A stretch of 64,000 bases of DNA from Streptomyces spectabilis. Lineage in GTDB: Bacteria > Actinomycetota > Actinomycetes > Streptomycetales > Streptomycetaceae. Where the stretch lies: NCBI RefSeq assembly GCF_008704795.1, contig NZ_CP023690.1:5342501-5406500 (forward strand), read 5' to 3'. Position numbers and translations under genes: made by a program. This document shows, piece by piece, positions 1 to 9,300 of the stretch (positions within the stretch are counted from its first letter, which is position 1; the number at the start of each line of letters is the position of its first letter). The notes beneath the pieces were generated by a model. The model searched no databases. It was given only the letters and a program-made list of their open reading frames with translations, and was not told the origin of the DNA.

Positions 1-318
1 CGCACCGACCTCATCGTCTCCGGGGGCGTGAACGTGTACCCGGCCGAGGTCGAGGCCGTGCTGCTCGCGCACCCCGAGGTCGCCGACGCGGCCGTCGTGG
101 GCGTGCCGGACGAGGAGTGGGGGCAGCGCGTCGGGGCCGTCGTGCGCCCCGAGGCGGGTGTGGACGCGTCCGACGGGCTCGTGGAGCGGCTCGTCGCGCA
201 CTGCCGGGGCGCGCTCGCGGGGTTCAAGGTGCCGCGGGTGATCGAGGTGCGGGCGGAGGTGCCCCGGTCGGAGGCCGGGAAGGTGCTGCGGCGCGAGGTT
301 CGTATCAACCGCAGCTGA
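1..318 (+). CDS. Acyl-CoA synthetase (AMP-binding enzyme), C-terminal end only
   Basis: The reading frame is open from base 1, so only about the last 105 residues are in the window. They form the small C-terminal domain of the ANL superfamily: the hinge motif RTDLIVSGGVNVYPAEVE, then the VADAAVVGVPDEEWGQ segment, and the PRSEAGKVLRREV tail with the catalytic lysine used in the adenylation half-reaction. The protein should activate a carboxylic (fatty or aromatic) acid to its CoA thioester via an acyl-AMP. Substrate cannot be told from this part. It converges on the TetR gene with two bases between the stop codons and no visible terminator. Confidence 0.93.
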   Translation, partial: RTDLIVSGGVNVYPAEVEAVLLAHPEVADAAVVGVPDEEWGQRVGAVVRPEAGVDASDGLVERLVAHCRGALAGFKVPRVIEVRAEVPRSEAGKVLRREVRINRS

Positions 319-320
319 GG

Positions 321-1010
321 TCATAGGCCGGATCCGTTCAACCACGCGGTGATGTCCGCGAGTTCGTCGCGGTACAGGCGTTCCGGGTCCGTGATCTGGG
401 GGCGGAGCAGGCCGTCGATCTCCAGGGTGACCAGGCCGTGCAGTCGGCCCCACAGGCGCAGGGAGCGGGCGAGCACCGCGGGGGTGAGGGCCGGGAAGGC
501 GGCGCGCGCCACCTCCGTGAAGGCCGGGTCGAAGTCCCCCCAGGAGTAGGGGGACGCGGTGTCGGCCGCGCCCTCGGTCGTCGCGATCTCCACGATGCCC
601 AGGCACAGTTCGTACTCGGCCTCGGTGCTGTCCCGTGTCTGCGCGTGCGGGCTGCGGCCGCTGAAGAGCAGCCGGAACTCCTGCGGGTGGGCGAGGGCCC
701 ACGCGCGGTAGGCGAGCCCGTGCGCGAGGGCGCGCCCGGCGGGCTCCCGCGCGCCCTCGCGGGCCGTGCGCAGATGCGCGGCGAGCGCGCGGTACGCGTC
801 GGCGGCCAGCGCCGCGAGGAGGGCCTCGCGGGTGTCGAAGTAGCTGTAGAAGGTGCCGGGCGCCATGCCCATGTCCCGGGCGATCCCCCGCAGTGCGACG
901 GCGTCGGTACCGCCCTCCACCAGGTGTTTCAGCGCGGTGGCCTTGATCTCGGCGGTGGTCTGGGCACGGTGGCGCGCGCGTCTGCTGGCGCCTTCCTTCG
1001 GGCTGGTCAT
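321..1010 (-). CDS. TetR family transcriptional regulator
   Basis: The 229-residue protein has an N-terminal TetR helix-turn-helix (about residues 15-65, with VALRGIARDMGMAPGTFYSYF) and a C-terminal ligand domain ending in LWGRLHGLVTLEIDG, which resembles the WHG-type TetR C-terminal domain. An in-frame ATG three codons upstream (1019) is equally possible, and neither start has a clear ribosome-binding site. The frame stays open to 1175, but that extension is low-complexity Arg-rich and unlikely to be translated. It is divergent from the unknown gene at 1141, which is the likely target. A palindrome-like site lies between them. Ligand unknown. Confidence 0.9.
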   Translation of the reverse strand: MTSPKEGASRRARHRAQTTAEIKATALKHLVEGGTDAVALRGIARDMGMAPGTFYSYFDTREALLAALAADAYRALAAHLRTAREGAREPAGRALAHGLAYRAWALAHPQEFRLLFSGRSPHAQTRDSTEAEYELCLGIVEIATTEGAADTASPYSWGDFDPAFTEVARAAFPALTPAVLARSLRLWGRLHGLVTLEIDGLLRPQITDPERLYRDELADITAWLNGSGL

Positions 1011-1036
1011 GAGCACCATGGTACGGCGGACAAAGA

Positions 1037-1051
1037 TTGAACACTGTTTGG
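1037..1051. promoter_or_regulatory. Candidate TetR operator
   Basis: TTGAACACTGTTTGG is an imperfect 7-1-7 inverted repeat (five of seven pairs) midway in the divergent region between the TetR gene and the gene at 1141. Position and shape fit an autoregulatory TetR operator. This is inference. Confidence 0.4.
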
Positions 1052-1140
1052 AGTTTGGCCGGTGTTCGGCATACGGTCCTGTCGTACGGCGACGGCGCGA
1101 CCCGCGCCGGCCGCCGCGTACCCCTGCCTGAAGGAGCGCC

Positions 1141-1905
1141 ATGACCAAGCACGCGTACGGACCCGGCCCGATCAAGGGCTACGACGTCGGCCCCCTCTCC
1201 ATGGAGGCCGCGTTCACCTCGGACTTCCCGCTCGCGGACGGCGTCGGGCTGCAGGAGATCGTCGACAAGCAGGAGGTGGAGCGGCGCGTGATGGACGCGC
1301 GTCCCGGCATGTACGCGAAGTACATGCCGAGCCGGTTCGACCCGCTGGGCGGGCGCCACCACACCGGTGGCCGCTACCTCTTCGAGACGTGGGCCGACGT
1401 GCTCGACTACGAGCGGTTCACCAGCCAGGAGCTGGAGTTCGAGCCGGGCGTGAAGTTCTGGAGCCGTCCGTTCTTCCTGGACGTGGAGCGGTACGTGTGG
1501 CGGGTCGCGGGCGCCCACAACTTCGCGCCGCTCGACACGCACCACGTCAGCCGCTTCGAGCGGCTGCGGTACGAGGGTGACGCCGAGGCCGCGCTCGACC
1601 GCGCCTGGGCGCGCGTGCGGGACGAGGCCGAGAGCCGGGGCCTGGGCGGCGCCTGGCTCCTGCACCAGCCCGAGCACCGCCTGATCGGCCTGCACACGAT
1701 CGCCGCCGCGGCCGACGAGCTGGCCGGCCCCTCCTGGCTCGGCCCACTGCTGCCCGCCGCGCTGCGCGCGGAGCCCGTCTTCGACCGGGTCAGCGCGCTG
1801 CTCTCGCTGTGGCTGCCGAAGTCCCGCCACGCGGGCGGCGCGCCCTCGGCGTACCCGATGTCGCCGCCGCTGCCGCTGCCCACGGTCGCTCCGCAGGAGG
1901 TGTAG
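1141..1905 (+). CDS. Conserved protein of unknown function, TetR-linked
   Basis: The 254-residue soluble protein is preceded by a good ribosome-binding site (AAGGAG at 1130-1135). I do not recognise the family. It has no signal peptide or membrane segment, and is rich in aromatic and His/Arg residues in the first half (GGRHHTGGRYLFETWADVLDYERFT). That segment faintly resembles dimeric alpha/beta-barrel monooxygenase-like proteins, but I would not assign a function from it. The divergent TetR gene suggests inducible expression. The gene ends just before a strong hairpin shared with the next, convergent gene. Confidence 0.8.
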   Translation: MTKHAYGPGPIKGYDVGPLSMEAAFTSDFPLADGVGLQEIVDKQEVERRVMDARPGMYAKYMPSRFDPLGGRHHTGGRYLFETWADVLDYERFTSQELEFEPGVKFWSRPFFLDVERYVWRVAGAHNFAPLDTHHVSRFERLRYEGDAEAALDRAWARVRDEAESRGLGGAWLLHQPEHRLIGLHTIAAAADELAGPSWLGPLLPAALRAEPVFDRVSALLSLWLPKSRHAGGAPSAYPMSPPLPLPTVAPQEV

Positions 1906-1938
1906 GCCCGCGCGGTCAGCGCTCGACCTGCCCCGGAC

Positions 1939-1982
1939 GGGGGGCGCGCCCCGCACGCGCACGTGCTCGGCGCGCGCCCCCC
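1939..1982. terminator. Bidirectional hairpin terminator
   Basis: GGGGGGCGCGC (1939-1949) pairs perfectly with GCGCGCCCCCC (1972-1982), an 11-bp all-GC stem with a 22-base loop. It lies between the convergent stops at 1905 and 1992, so it can serve both transcripts. Confidence 0.7.
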
Positions 1983-1991
1983 TCGCGGGTC

Positions 1992-3206
1992 CTACATCCA
2001 CACCCCGGTGAGGAAGGAGTAGGCGTCGGTCAGCTTGGCCGGGCCCTGGACGAGTTTGCCCTCGCTCACGATGACGAACTCCTCGCCCTTGACGAGGAAG
2101 AAGTGCATCTCGTCGTCGACGGAGACGGCGGTGGCCGTGTCGAGGTCCGTCCGGAAGGCGTCCGGCGCGTGCGGCAGGCGGAGTTCACCGGTGGGGCGCA
2201 GGGAGCCGTCGGTGACGACGATCGCCTCGCCGGTGAAGAACGCCACCGTCTCGCCCTTGGCGTCGGCCACGGTGGCCGCCTTCACCGGCAGCCGCTCGCG
2301 CAGCTCCCGCGGCAGGATCCGGGGCGTGTCGCTCGCCGACCGCTCGGAGAACTCCAGGAGTTCGTCGCGGATGAGGGCGGCGTGGGTGTGGCCGCTGCCC
2401 CGGCGCGCGGTCAGGACGTCCTCGTAGTCGGTGCGGAAGCCCCGGGGCGGCCGGGTGAACTGCTCGCTGATCTTCTTCGGGCCCGCCTCGATGCCGTGGC
2501 GCTGGGAGAAGCGGATGAACTCGTCCCCGCGGAAGCCGTCGAACCGCAGATAGGGGGCCTTGGGGTCGGTCACCACCTTCGCCATCGTCTCGAAGACGCC
2601 GCCGCCCGCGTCCAGGACGCCCTTGGCGAGGCCCGTGAGACCGCTGAGGGTGGCGGCGATGGCGCCGCCGTGGCCGGAGACGACCGACGCGGTCAGCGCG
2701 TCGAAGCCCTTCGGCTCGCCGCGCGCGGGCAGCCGCTCCAGGCGCCACGCCTGGGTGCCGCGGTCCTCGCTGGGCCGCGGCTCCGCCTGCTCCAGGACCG
2801 CGTTCGCCTCGCGGCGCTCGGCCTTCACGGCGAGCGCCTTGTCGCTGTAGCCGTTCGTCAGCGTGTACACGTCCTCGCTGACCTGCTGCGGGCGCCACAG
2901 CTGCGAGGCCAGCAGGTCGTCGCGCGTCTCCGCCGCGCACTGCTGGACCGCCGCGCCCGCGCGGCCGCGGCCCGCCATGACGTCCATCAAGTACGTGCTG
3001 TGCACGTTGCGCAGCGTCCACGCGCCCTCGCGCGCGCTGTGCGGCCGCACGTGCCACAGCTGGCCGTGCCGTGCGGCGCCGTCGCCGTGCAGCTCCTCCA
3101 GTACGACCTTGGCGCTCTGCTTCGCCCCGGCCCCGGGCTGCACGGTCGCGTACAACCCGCTCGCCTCGTTCTTGATGAGGTAGATGCCCTCGGATAACGC
3201 TGCCAC
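1992..3206 (-). CDS. Ricin B-type lectin protein with possible hemopexin-like C-terminus
   Basis: This 404-residue protein starts at GTG 3206 behind AGGAGG. Residues 5-160 look like a ricin B beta-trefoil: three QxW motifs (QLW 49-51, QLW 102-104, QAW 152-154) are spaced about 50 residues apart, one per subdomain. A Gly-rich, hydrophobic helix-like stretch follows (about 175-210). The rest contains segments such as YLRFDGFRGDEFIRFS, GETVAFFTGEAIVVTDG and EMHFFLVKGEEFVIVSEG that resemble hemopexin blades. There is no signal peptide, so the protein is predicted cytoplasmic unless exported by a special route. Carbohydrate binding is expected from the family; the hemopexin reading is my inference. 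No catalytic domain is visible. Confidence 0.75.
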   Translation of the reverse strand: MAALSEGIYLIKNEASGLYATVQPGAGAKQSAKVVLEELHGDGAARHGQLWHVRPHSAREGAWTLRNVHSTYLMDVMAGRGRAGAAVQQCAAETRDDLLASQLWRPQQVSEDVYTLTNGYSDKALAVKAERREANAVLEQAEPRPSEDRGTQAWRLERLPARGEPKGFDALTASVVSGHGGAIAATLSGLTGLAKGVLDAGGGVFETMAKVVTDPKAPYLRFDGFRGDEFIRFSQRHGIEAGPKKISEQFTRPPRGFRTDYEDVLTARRGSGHTHAALIRDELLEFSERSASDTPRILPRELRERLPVKAATVADAKGETVAFFTGEAIVVTDGSLRPTGELRLPHAPDAFRTDLDTATAVSVDDEMHFFLVKGEEFVIVSEGKLVQGPAKLTDAYSFLTGVWM

Positions 3207-3350
3207 GTCGGCCTCCTGGTGCGTCGGGCTGAAACGTCGGGGAGGGTGCGCGGGTCAGCCTAGAAGCGCGGGCCGTGATCCCGATACGGCATGGTTTCGG
3301 ACGTTATTGACCCCGCAACCAGAGGGGGTGCGCCCGGAGAGGGCCCGGTG

Positions 3351-3995
3351 TCAGCGGTCCAAGTACGCCAGGACGGCCAGGACCCGGCGGTTGGCCGTTT
3401 CCGACGGGGGGAGGTCCAGCTTGGTGAAGATGTTGCCGATGTGCTTGGCGACGGCCTTCTCCGTGATGAAGAGGGCCTCCGCCGAGCCCGCGTTGGAGAG
3501 GCCCTGGGCCAGGCACTGAAGGACCTCGCGCTCGCGGGGGGTGAGGGCGGCGAAGGGCTCGTCGCGGGACCTGCCCGTGACGAGCTTGGCGACGACCTCG
3601 GGGTCCATGGCCGTGCCGCCGTCCGCGACGCGCTCGATCGTCGCGATGAACTCGGCGCCGTTGGAGACCCGTTCCTTCAGGACGTAGCCGACGGCTTCCG
3701 AGCCCGTCGTCAGCAACTCGTGGGCGTACAGGGGCTCCACGTACTGGGACAGGAGCAGCACCGGCAGGCCCGGGACCTCGGTGCGGGCGGCGACCGCGGC
3801 CCGCAGGCCCTCGTCGGAGAACGTGGGCGGCAGGCGGACGTCCACCACCGCCACGTCGGGCCGCAGGCCGGTGAGCGCGCCGAGCAGGTCGGGGCCGTTG
3901 TCGACGGCGGCGACGACCTCGTGGCCGAAGGCGCCGAGGAGGCGGGTGACGCCGTCCCTCAGCAGGAAGTGGTCTTCGGCGAGGACAACGCGCAC
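3351..3995 (-). CDS. NarL/FixJ-type response regulator
   Basis: The 214-residue protein starts at GTG 3995, which gives the receiver's correct N-terminus (VRVVLAEDHFLLRDG). The acidic pocket is E7-D8, the phosphoacceptor is D52 (VAVVDVRLP) and the conserved lysine is in YVLKERV. The C-terminal LuxR helix-turn-helix is LTPREREVLQCLAQGLSNAGSAEALFITEKAVAKH, slightly unusual in having SAEAL where most members have IAERL. Its start lies 37 bases inside the upstream kinase gene, so the two are translationally linked and form a cognate pair. DNA targets unknown. Confidence 0.93.
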   Translation of the reverse strand: MRVVLAEDHFLLRDGVTRLLGAFGHEVVAAVDNGPDLLGALTGLRPDVAVVDVRLPPTFSDEGLRAAVAARTEVPGLPVLLLSQYVEPLYAHELLTTGSEAVGYVLKERVSNGAEFIATIERVADGGTAMDPEVVAKLVTGRSRDEPFAALTPREREVLQCLAQGLSNAGSAEALFITEKAVAKHIGNIFTKLDLPPSETANRRVLAVLAYLDR

Positions 3996-5221
3996 GGGAC
4001 CTCCAGGGTCATCAGGGTGGGGCCGCCGACGGGGCTGCTGACGGCGAGGACGCCGTCGAAGTGGGCGAGGCGGCGCTCGATGCCGCGCAGCCCGGTGCCG
4101 CGGGCGGCATCCGCGCCGCCGTGGCCGTCGTCGGTGACGGTGACCCGCAGGGAGCCGTCCTCGTGCCGCAGGTCGATCCAGCCGCGCCCGGCCCCGGAGT
4201 GCTTGGCGGCGTTGGCGAGCAGCTCGGAGACGGCGAAGTAGACGGCCGACTCGACCGGGGGTTCGGGGCGGGCCTCCAGGTCGGCCACCACCTCGGTCCG
4301 CAGCGGGCTGATCATCGCCAGGGAGCGTACGGCATCGGCCAGGCCGCGGTCGGCGAGCACCGGCGGATGGATGCCCTTGACCAGGTCGCGCAGCTCCTTG
4401 AGGGCGGCCGTCGAGGACTGCCGCGCCTCCACGAGCAGGTCGCGCACGGCGTCGGGGTCGGACTCCAGGAGGTGCTCGGCGGCGTCGAGGGTCATGCCCA
4501 TCGCGACCAGGCGGGCCTGCGCGCCGTCGTGGAGGTCGCGCTCGATGCGGCGGATCTCGGCGAACCGGGTGTCGGTGGCGTCGGAGCGGGTCGTCCGCAG
4601 GTGCTCGACGCGGGCCGCGAGCAGTGCGGCCTCGTCCGGCGCGAGCATCACGCGCAGATAGCGGGCGTGCCGCCGCACGACGTACGGGCCCGCCCAGAAC
4701 AGGGCCAGGGGGAAGGCGAGCGCGGCGAGCACGCCCGCGAGGCCCGCCGACGCCGTGTCGTAGACGGGGATGAAGAGGTACCAGAGGCTGCCCCAGTCGT
4801 CCGAGAGCCGCGGTCCGAACACGGCGGTGGACAGGCCCCACACCCCGCTGAGCAGGAACAGCGTCGGCACGAAGGCCAGCATCCCGCCGACGTACGGGTC
4901 GACGGCGACCCAGCGCCAGTCCCTGCGGACCTGGCTGTCCCGGTCCAGCAGCTGGGCGCGCAGGTCACCGGCGGTCTCGGCCGGCGGGTAGGCGACGGGG
5001 ACGTCGACGCCCGACCACTCCAGGGCCAGCGCGCGCTGCCGGTCGGCGAGCGCGCGGGTGGCGCGCACCGCGCCGGGGAGCAGCCGCGGACCGAGCCGGG
5101 TGGTGAGCGCGGCGTACACGACGCCGAGCCACGGCGACAGGCAGAAGGCGCGCAGCGACAGGCGCCAGAGGGTGAGGGAGCGGCGGAAGCCGGTGGGGCC
5201 TATGCGGGTCATGGCGGTCAT
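3959..5221 (-). CDS. Sensor histidine kinase, NarL/DesK type
   Basis: The 420-residue membrane kinase has hydrophobic segments at about 18-50, 112-135 and 147-182, then the HisKA_3 box ERDLHDGAQARLVAMGM with phospho-acceptor H231. The HATPase region contains SELLANAAKHSGA (N box) and DDGHGGADAARGTGLRGIERR (G boxes). The start chosen is ATG 5221; ATG 5212 is also possible. The frame stays open far upstream to 6070, but that is the antisense of the hydrolase gene. It phosphorylates the response regulator encoded by the overlapping downstream gene. No extracytoplasmic sensor loop of any size is seen, so the signal is probably sensed in or near the membrane. Confidence 0.92.
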   Translation of the reverse strand: MTAMTRIGPTGFRRSLTLWRLSLRAFCLSPWLGVVYAALTTRLGPRLLPGAVRATRALADRQRALALEWSGVDVPVAYPPAETAGDLRAQLLDRDSQVRRDWRWVAVDPYVGGMLAFVPTLFLLSGVWGLSTAVFGPRLSDDWGSLWYLFIPVYDTASAGLAGVLAALAFPLALFWAGPYVVRRHARYLRVMLAPDEAALLAARVEHLRTTRSDATDTRFAEIRRIERDLHDGAQARLVAMGMTLDAAEHLLESDPDAVRDLLVEARQSSTAALKELRDLVKGIHPPVLADRGLADAVRSLAMISPLRTEVVADLEARPEPPVESAVYFAVSELLANAAKHSGAGRGWIDLRHEDGSLRVTVTDDGHGGADAARGTGLRGIERRLAHFDGVLAVSSPVGGPTLMTLEVPCALSSPKTTSC

Positions 5222-5319
5222 TATCGAAGGCGGGGCGGCCCGGAGTCGGTGGTAAAAACTCCCCTCTTCGGGGCGCGGGCCGGCCCGTCGGGTCGTACGC
5301 CACGGGCCGTACGCCTCGG

Positions 5320-6237
5320 TCAGCGCAGGAGCAGCGCGCGGATCGCCTCCGTGACCGTGGCCGGGGACTCCTCCGCCATGAAGTGGCCGCAGGGCACCGT
5401 CCGGTGGACGAGGTCCGGCGCCCACGCGCGCCACAGGCCCACCGCGTCGAAGCCGAGGGCCGTGCCCCAGTCCTGCTGGAGGACCGTCACCGGCATCCGC
5501 AGCCGCCGCCCGGCGGCGCGGTCGGCCGCGTCGTGCTCCACGTCCGCGAAGGACGACGCCCGGAAGTCGGCCACGATGGAGGGGACGGCCTCCCGGCACG
5601 CCGTCAGGTACGCGGCCCGTACGTCGGCCGGGATCGCGCCCGGGTCCTTGGCCCACAGGTCCAGGAAGTGCCCGAAGAACCCGTCCGGGTCCGCCGCGAT
5701 CATCCGCTCCGGCAGGCCGGGCGGCTGCGCCATCAAGTACAGGTGGAAGCCGACGGCCGCGCCCGTGCCGCGCAGCACGTCCCACATGTCGAGCGTCGGG
5801 AGGACGTCGAGGGACGCGAGGTGCGTGACCGCGTCGGGGTGGTCGAGCCCCGCCCGGATCGCCACGAGGGCGCCCCGGTCGTGGCCCGCGAGCGCGAACC
5901 GCTCGTGCCCGAGCGCGCGGGCCAGGGCCACGACGTCCGCCGCCATGGTCCGCTTCGCGTACGTCTGTCCGTCGGCGGCCTCGGCCGGTTTGTCGCTGGC
6001 GCCGTAGCCGCGCAGGTCCGGGACGATGACGGTGTGGTCGGCCGCGAGGGCGGCAGCCACGTGCCGCCACATGAGGCCGGTCTGCGGGAAGCCGTGCAGG
6101 AGGACGACGGGCGTACCGGACGGGTCGCCGCCGACGGCCGCGCTCAGCCGGACGCCGTCGGCGACGGGGACGCGGTGGTGGGTGAAGCCTTCGATGCGGG
6201 GTGCGGCGGGCGCGCCGCCGTGGGTGCTGGGGTTCAT
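5320..6237 (-). CDS. Alpha/beta hydrolase with Asp nucleophile (dehalogenase/epoxide hydrolase type)
   Basis: The 305-residue alpha/beta hydrolase has an HGFPQT oxyanion loop (49-54), the nucleophile elbow GHDRGA with Asp at position 120, and the C-terminal catalytic histidine H285 (CGHFMAEE). An aspartate rather than serine nucleophile is the mark of the haloacid/fluoroacetate dehalogenase and epoxide hydrolase branch, and DLRGYGASDKP is also typical there. Substrate cannot be fixed: dehalogenation or epoxide opening are both possible. It lies 98 bases upstream of the kinase gene on the same strand and is divergent from the AfsR-type regulator. Confidence 0.88.
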   Translation of the reverse strand: MNPSTHGGAPAAPRIEGFTHHRVPVADGVRLSAAVGGDPSGTPVVLLHGFPQTGLMWRHVAAALAADHTVIVPDLRGYGASDKPAEAADGQTYAKRTMAADVVALARALGHERFALAGHDRGALVAIRAGLDHPDAVTHLASLDVLPTLDMWDVLRGTGAAVGFHLYLMAQPPGLPERMIAADPDGFFGHFLDLWAKDPGAIPADVRAAYLTACREAVPSIVADFRASSFADVEHDAADRAAGRRLRMPVTVLQQDWGTALGFDAVGLWRAWAPDLVHRTVPCGHFMAEESPATVTEAIRALLLR

Positions 6238-6316
6238 GCGGCCAGCGTGCGGGGCGCGAATCAGCGGTGGATCAGCGTGCGCTGAGCGGCCGGGTCCCTA
6301 CGGGTACGTTGAAGGG

Positions 6317-9300
6317 GTGCCGGAGGAGGAAGGGGCGACGTCAGGGGCGGGATCCGTGCCGGTGGCGTTCCGGGTGCTCGGGCCGCTCGGCGCCCGCGAC
6401 GGGCAGGGGCGCGACCTCGACCTGAAGGGTCCGCGGCACCGCGCGGTGCTGGCCCGGCTGATCGTCGCCCGGCGCCGGACGGTGCCCGTGAGCTGGCTGG
6501 TCGACGACCTGTGGGACGAGCCGCCGCCGACCGCCGTCGGCACCATCCGCACGTTCGTGGGGGCCCTGCGCAAGGCCCTCGAACCCGGCCGGGCCCGGCG
6601 GGCGCCCGCCCGTCTCCTGGTGACGGCGGGGCCCGGCTACGCGCTCCTCGCCGCGCCGGACGCGGTGGACGCCTGGCGGTTCGAGAGGGCCGTGCGGGAG
6701 GCGGGCCTGCTCCTCGACGGCGGCGGCCCGGTGACCGGGGCCGCGCTCGCCGCCCTGGACGAGGCGCTCGGCCTGTGGCGGGGCCCGGCCTACGCCGAGT
6801 GGGCCGACACCGACTGGGCCCGCGCGGAGGTGGCACGCCTGGACGGCCTGCGGCTGCTGGCCGTGGAGCGCCGCGCCCGCCTCGCCCTGGCCCTCGGCCG
6901 GGCCGCGGAGGCGGCCCTCGATCTGGAGTCCCACACCGCGGCCCACCCCTGGCGCGAGGAGGCGTGGGGCCTCCTCGCCCTGGCCCTGTACCGGGCGGGC
7001 CGCCAGGGCGACGCCCTCGCCGCGCTGCGCCGGGCACGCGAGACGCTGGCGGGCGACCTCGGCGTGGACCCGGGCGAGGGGCTGCGCCGCCTGGAGACGG
7101 AGATCCTGACTCAGAGGGTGCCTGCGGCGGCTTCCGCCGCACGGGACGTGGCGGCTTCCGCTGGGCGGGACTCGGTCGCCTCCGGCGTGGGGGACGCGGC
7201 TGTCCCTGCCGTGGGGGAAGCGACCGCCTCCGGCGTGGGGGGCGCGGCTGTTCCCGTCGTAGGGGACAAGGCCGCTCCCGCCGTGCGGGACACGGTCGCC
7301 CCCGTCGTGCGGCGTGATGCGGCGGCCTCCGCTGTGCGGGACGTGACGGCCTCCGCCCCGCGGGACACGGCGGCCCCCGTCGTACGAGACGCGGCTGTTC
7401 CCGTCGTGGGGGACGCGGCCGTCCCCGCCCCTCAAGCCGCAACCGCCCCCTCCGCGCGGAACGCCGTCGTTCTGTTCGGGCGGGGTGTCGAGGTCGGTGC
7501 TCTCGAAGGGGCCGCGCATGCCGCTGTGCGGGAGGGCCGGTTCACCCTCGCTCTGCTCTCCGGGGAGGCGGGCGCGGGCAAGACCGCGCTGGCCCGTGAG
7601 CTCGCGGGGCGCCTCGGCGCGGTGGGCTGGACGACTGCCTGGGGCCGGGCGCCGGACGGCGGGGCCGTCCCTGCCGGGTGGCCCTGGGTGGAGGCCCTGG
7701 GGGAACTCGGCCTGCCCGTAGGGGAGTTGAGCGCCGGTCCGGGTGACCCCGCCGCGCTGCGGCTGCGGCGGCGCCGGTGGGTGGGCGAGCGCCTCGCCTC
7801 GCTCGCCGCGCGCGACCGGCGCCCCCTGCTGCTCGTACTCGACGATCTGCACTGGGCCGACGAGGAGTCCCTGGACCTGCTCGCCGGGCTCGCGGCGGTG
7901 CCGCCCGCGGCGCCCGTGCTCGTCGTGGGCACGTACCGCGACACCGAAGTCCCGCCCGGCCTCGCCGCGTTCCTGGGGCGGGCGGCGCGGGCCGAGCCGG
8001 TGCGGGTGCGCGTGGCCGGGCTCGCCGAAGGCCCCGTACGGGACCTGGTGGCGGCCGTCTCCGGGCGGGACGTCGACGCCGCGACCGCCCGCGCCGTGCG
8101 CCGCCGCAGCGGCGGCAACCCCTTCTTCGTGCGCGAACTCGCCCGTCTGTACGCCGCGGAAGGCGCCGCGGCCCTGTCCCGCGTCCCCGTCGGCGTGCGG
8201 GACCTCGTCCGCGCCCGCCTCGGCGCCCTCGGGCATGAGGCGCGCACGGTGCTGCGGCTCGCCGCCGTCGTCGGGGCGGAGGCGGACCTGGACGTGCTGT
8301 GCGCGCTCGCCGGGGACGAGGAGGCCGTCCTGGACGCGGTGGAGGCGGCGACCGCGGCCGGGTTCCTCGTGCCGCCCGCGGCGGAGGGGCCCGCCGCCGA
8401 ACAGGTGCGGTTCGCGCACGCGCTGGTCCACGAGACGGTGTACGACGACCTGTCGCGGCCGCGCCGCGCCCGCCTGCACACGGCGGTCGCCGAGACCCTG
8501 GAGCGGCTGCGCCCCCAGGACGCAGTCGTCGACGCCCTCGCCCACCACTACGTCAGCGCGGCCACGCGCGCGACGGCTGCCCGCGCCGTCACCCACGCGA
8601 GCCGCGCCGCGCGCCGGGCCGAGGCCTCGGGGGCGCCGCACCGGGCCCGGCGGCTGTGGGGCGCGGCCCTCGACGCGTACGACCGCGACGCGGCGGACCG
8701 GGACCCCGCCGAACGCCTCACCCTGCTCATGGGCCTCGGCCGCGCCCTCGCCGTCACCGGCGGTCTCGCCGAGGCCCGGCGGTACCGGGCCGAGGCGCTC
8801 GCCGTCGCCGAGGCCGCGGGCGACCCGGACCTCACCGCCCGTGTCGTCGGCGCCTTCGACGTGCCCGGCATCTGGGCCCGCAACGACGACGAGGAGCTGT
8901 CCCGGCGCGTCGTGGCCGCGGCCCGGCGGGCCCTCGGCGCGCTGCCCGACGACGGGACGCGGGAGCGCCGGGCCACCCGCTGCCGCCTCCTGAGCAGCGT
9001 CGCCATGGAGACGCGCGGGGACACCACGGGCGCGGGCGCCGAGGCGGCCCGGCAGGCGGAGGCGCTCGCGCGGGGCCTGGCCGCCGGGGGCGAACACCCG
9101 GACCAGGACGCCGCGTTGCTCGCGTACGCCCTCAACGGCCGCTTCCTGCACACCTTCCACCGCCCCGGGCTCGCCCCCGAGCGGGCCCGCGTCGGCGCGG
9201 AGCTGGTCGTGCTCTCCGCCCGCCACGGGCTCGTCGGCTTCGAGGTCCTCGGCCACCTCACGCTGATCCAGGCCCACGCCGCCCGCGCCGACTTCGCCCG

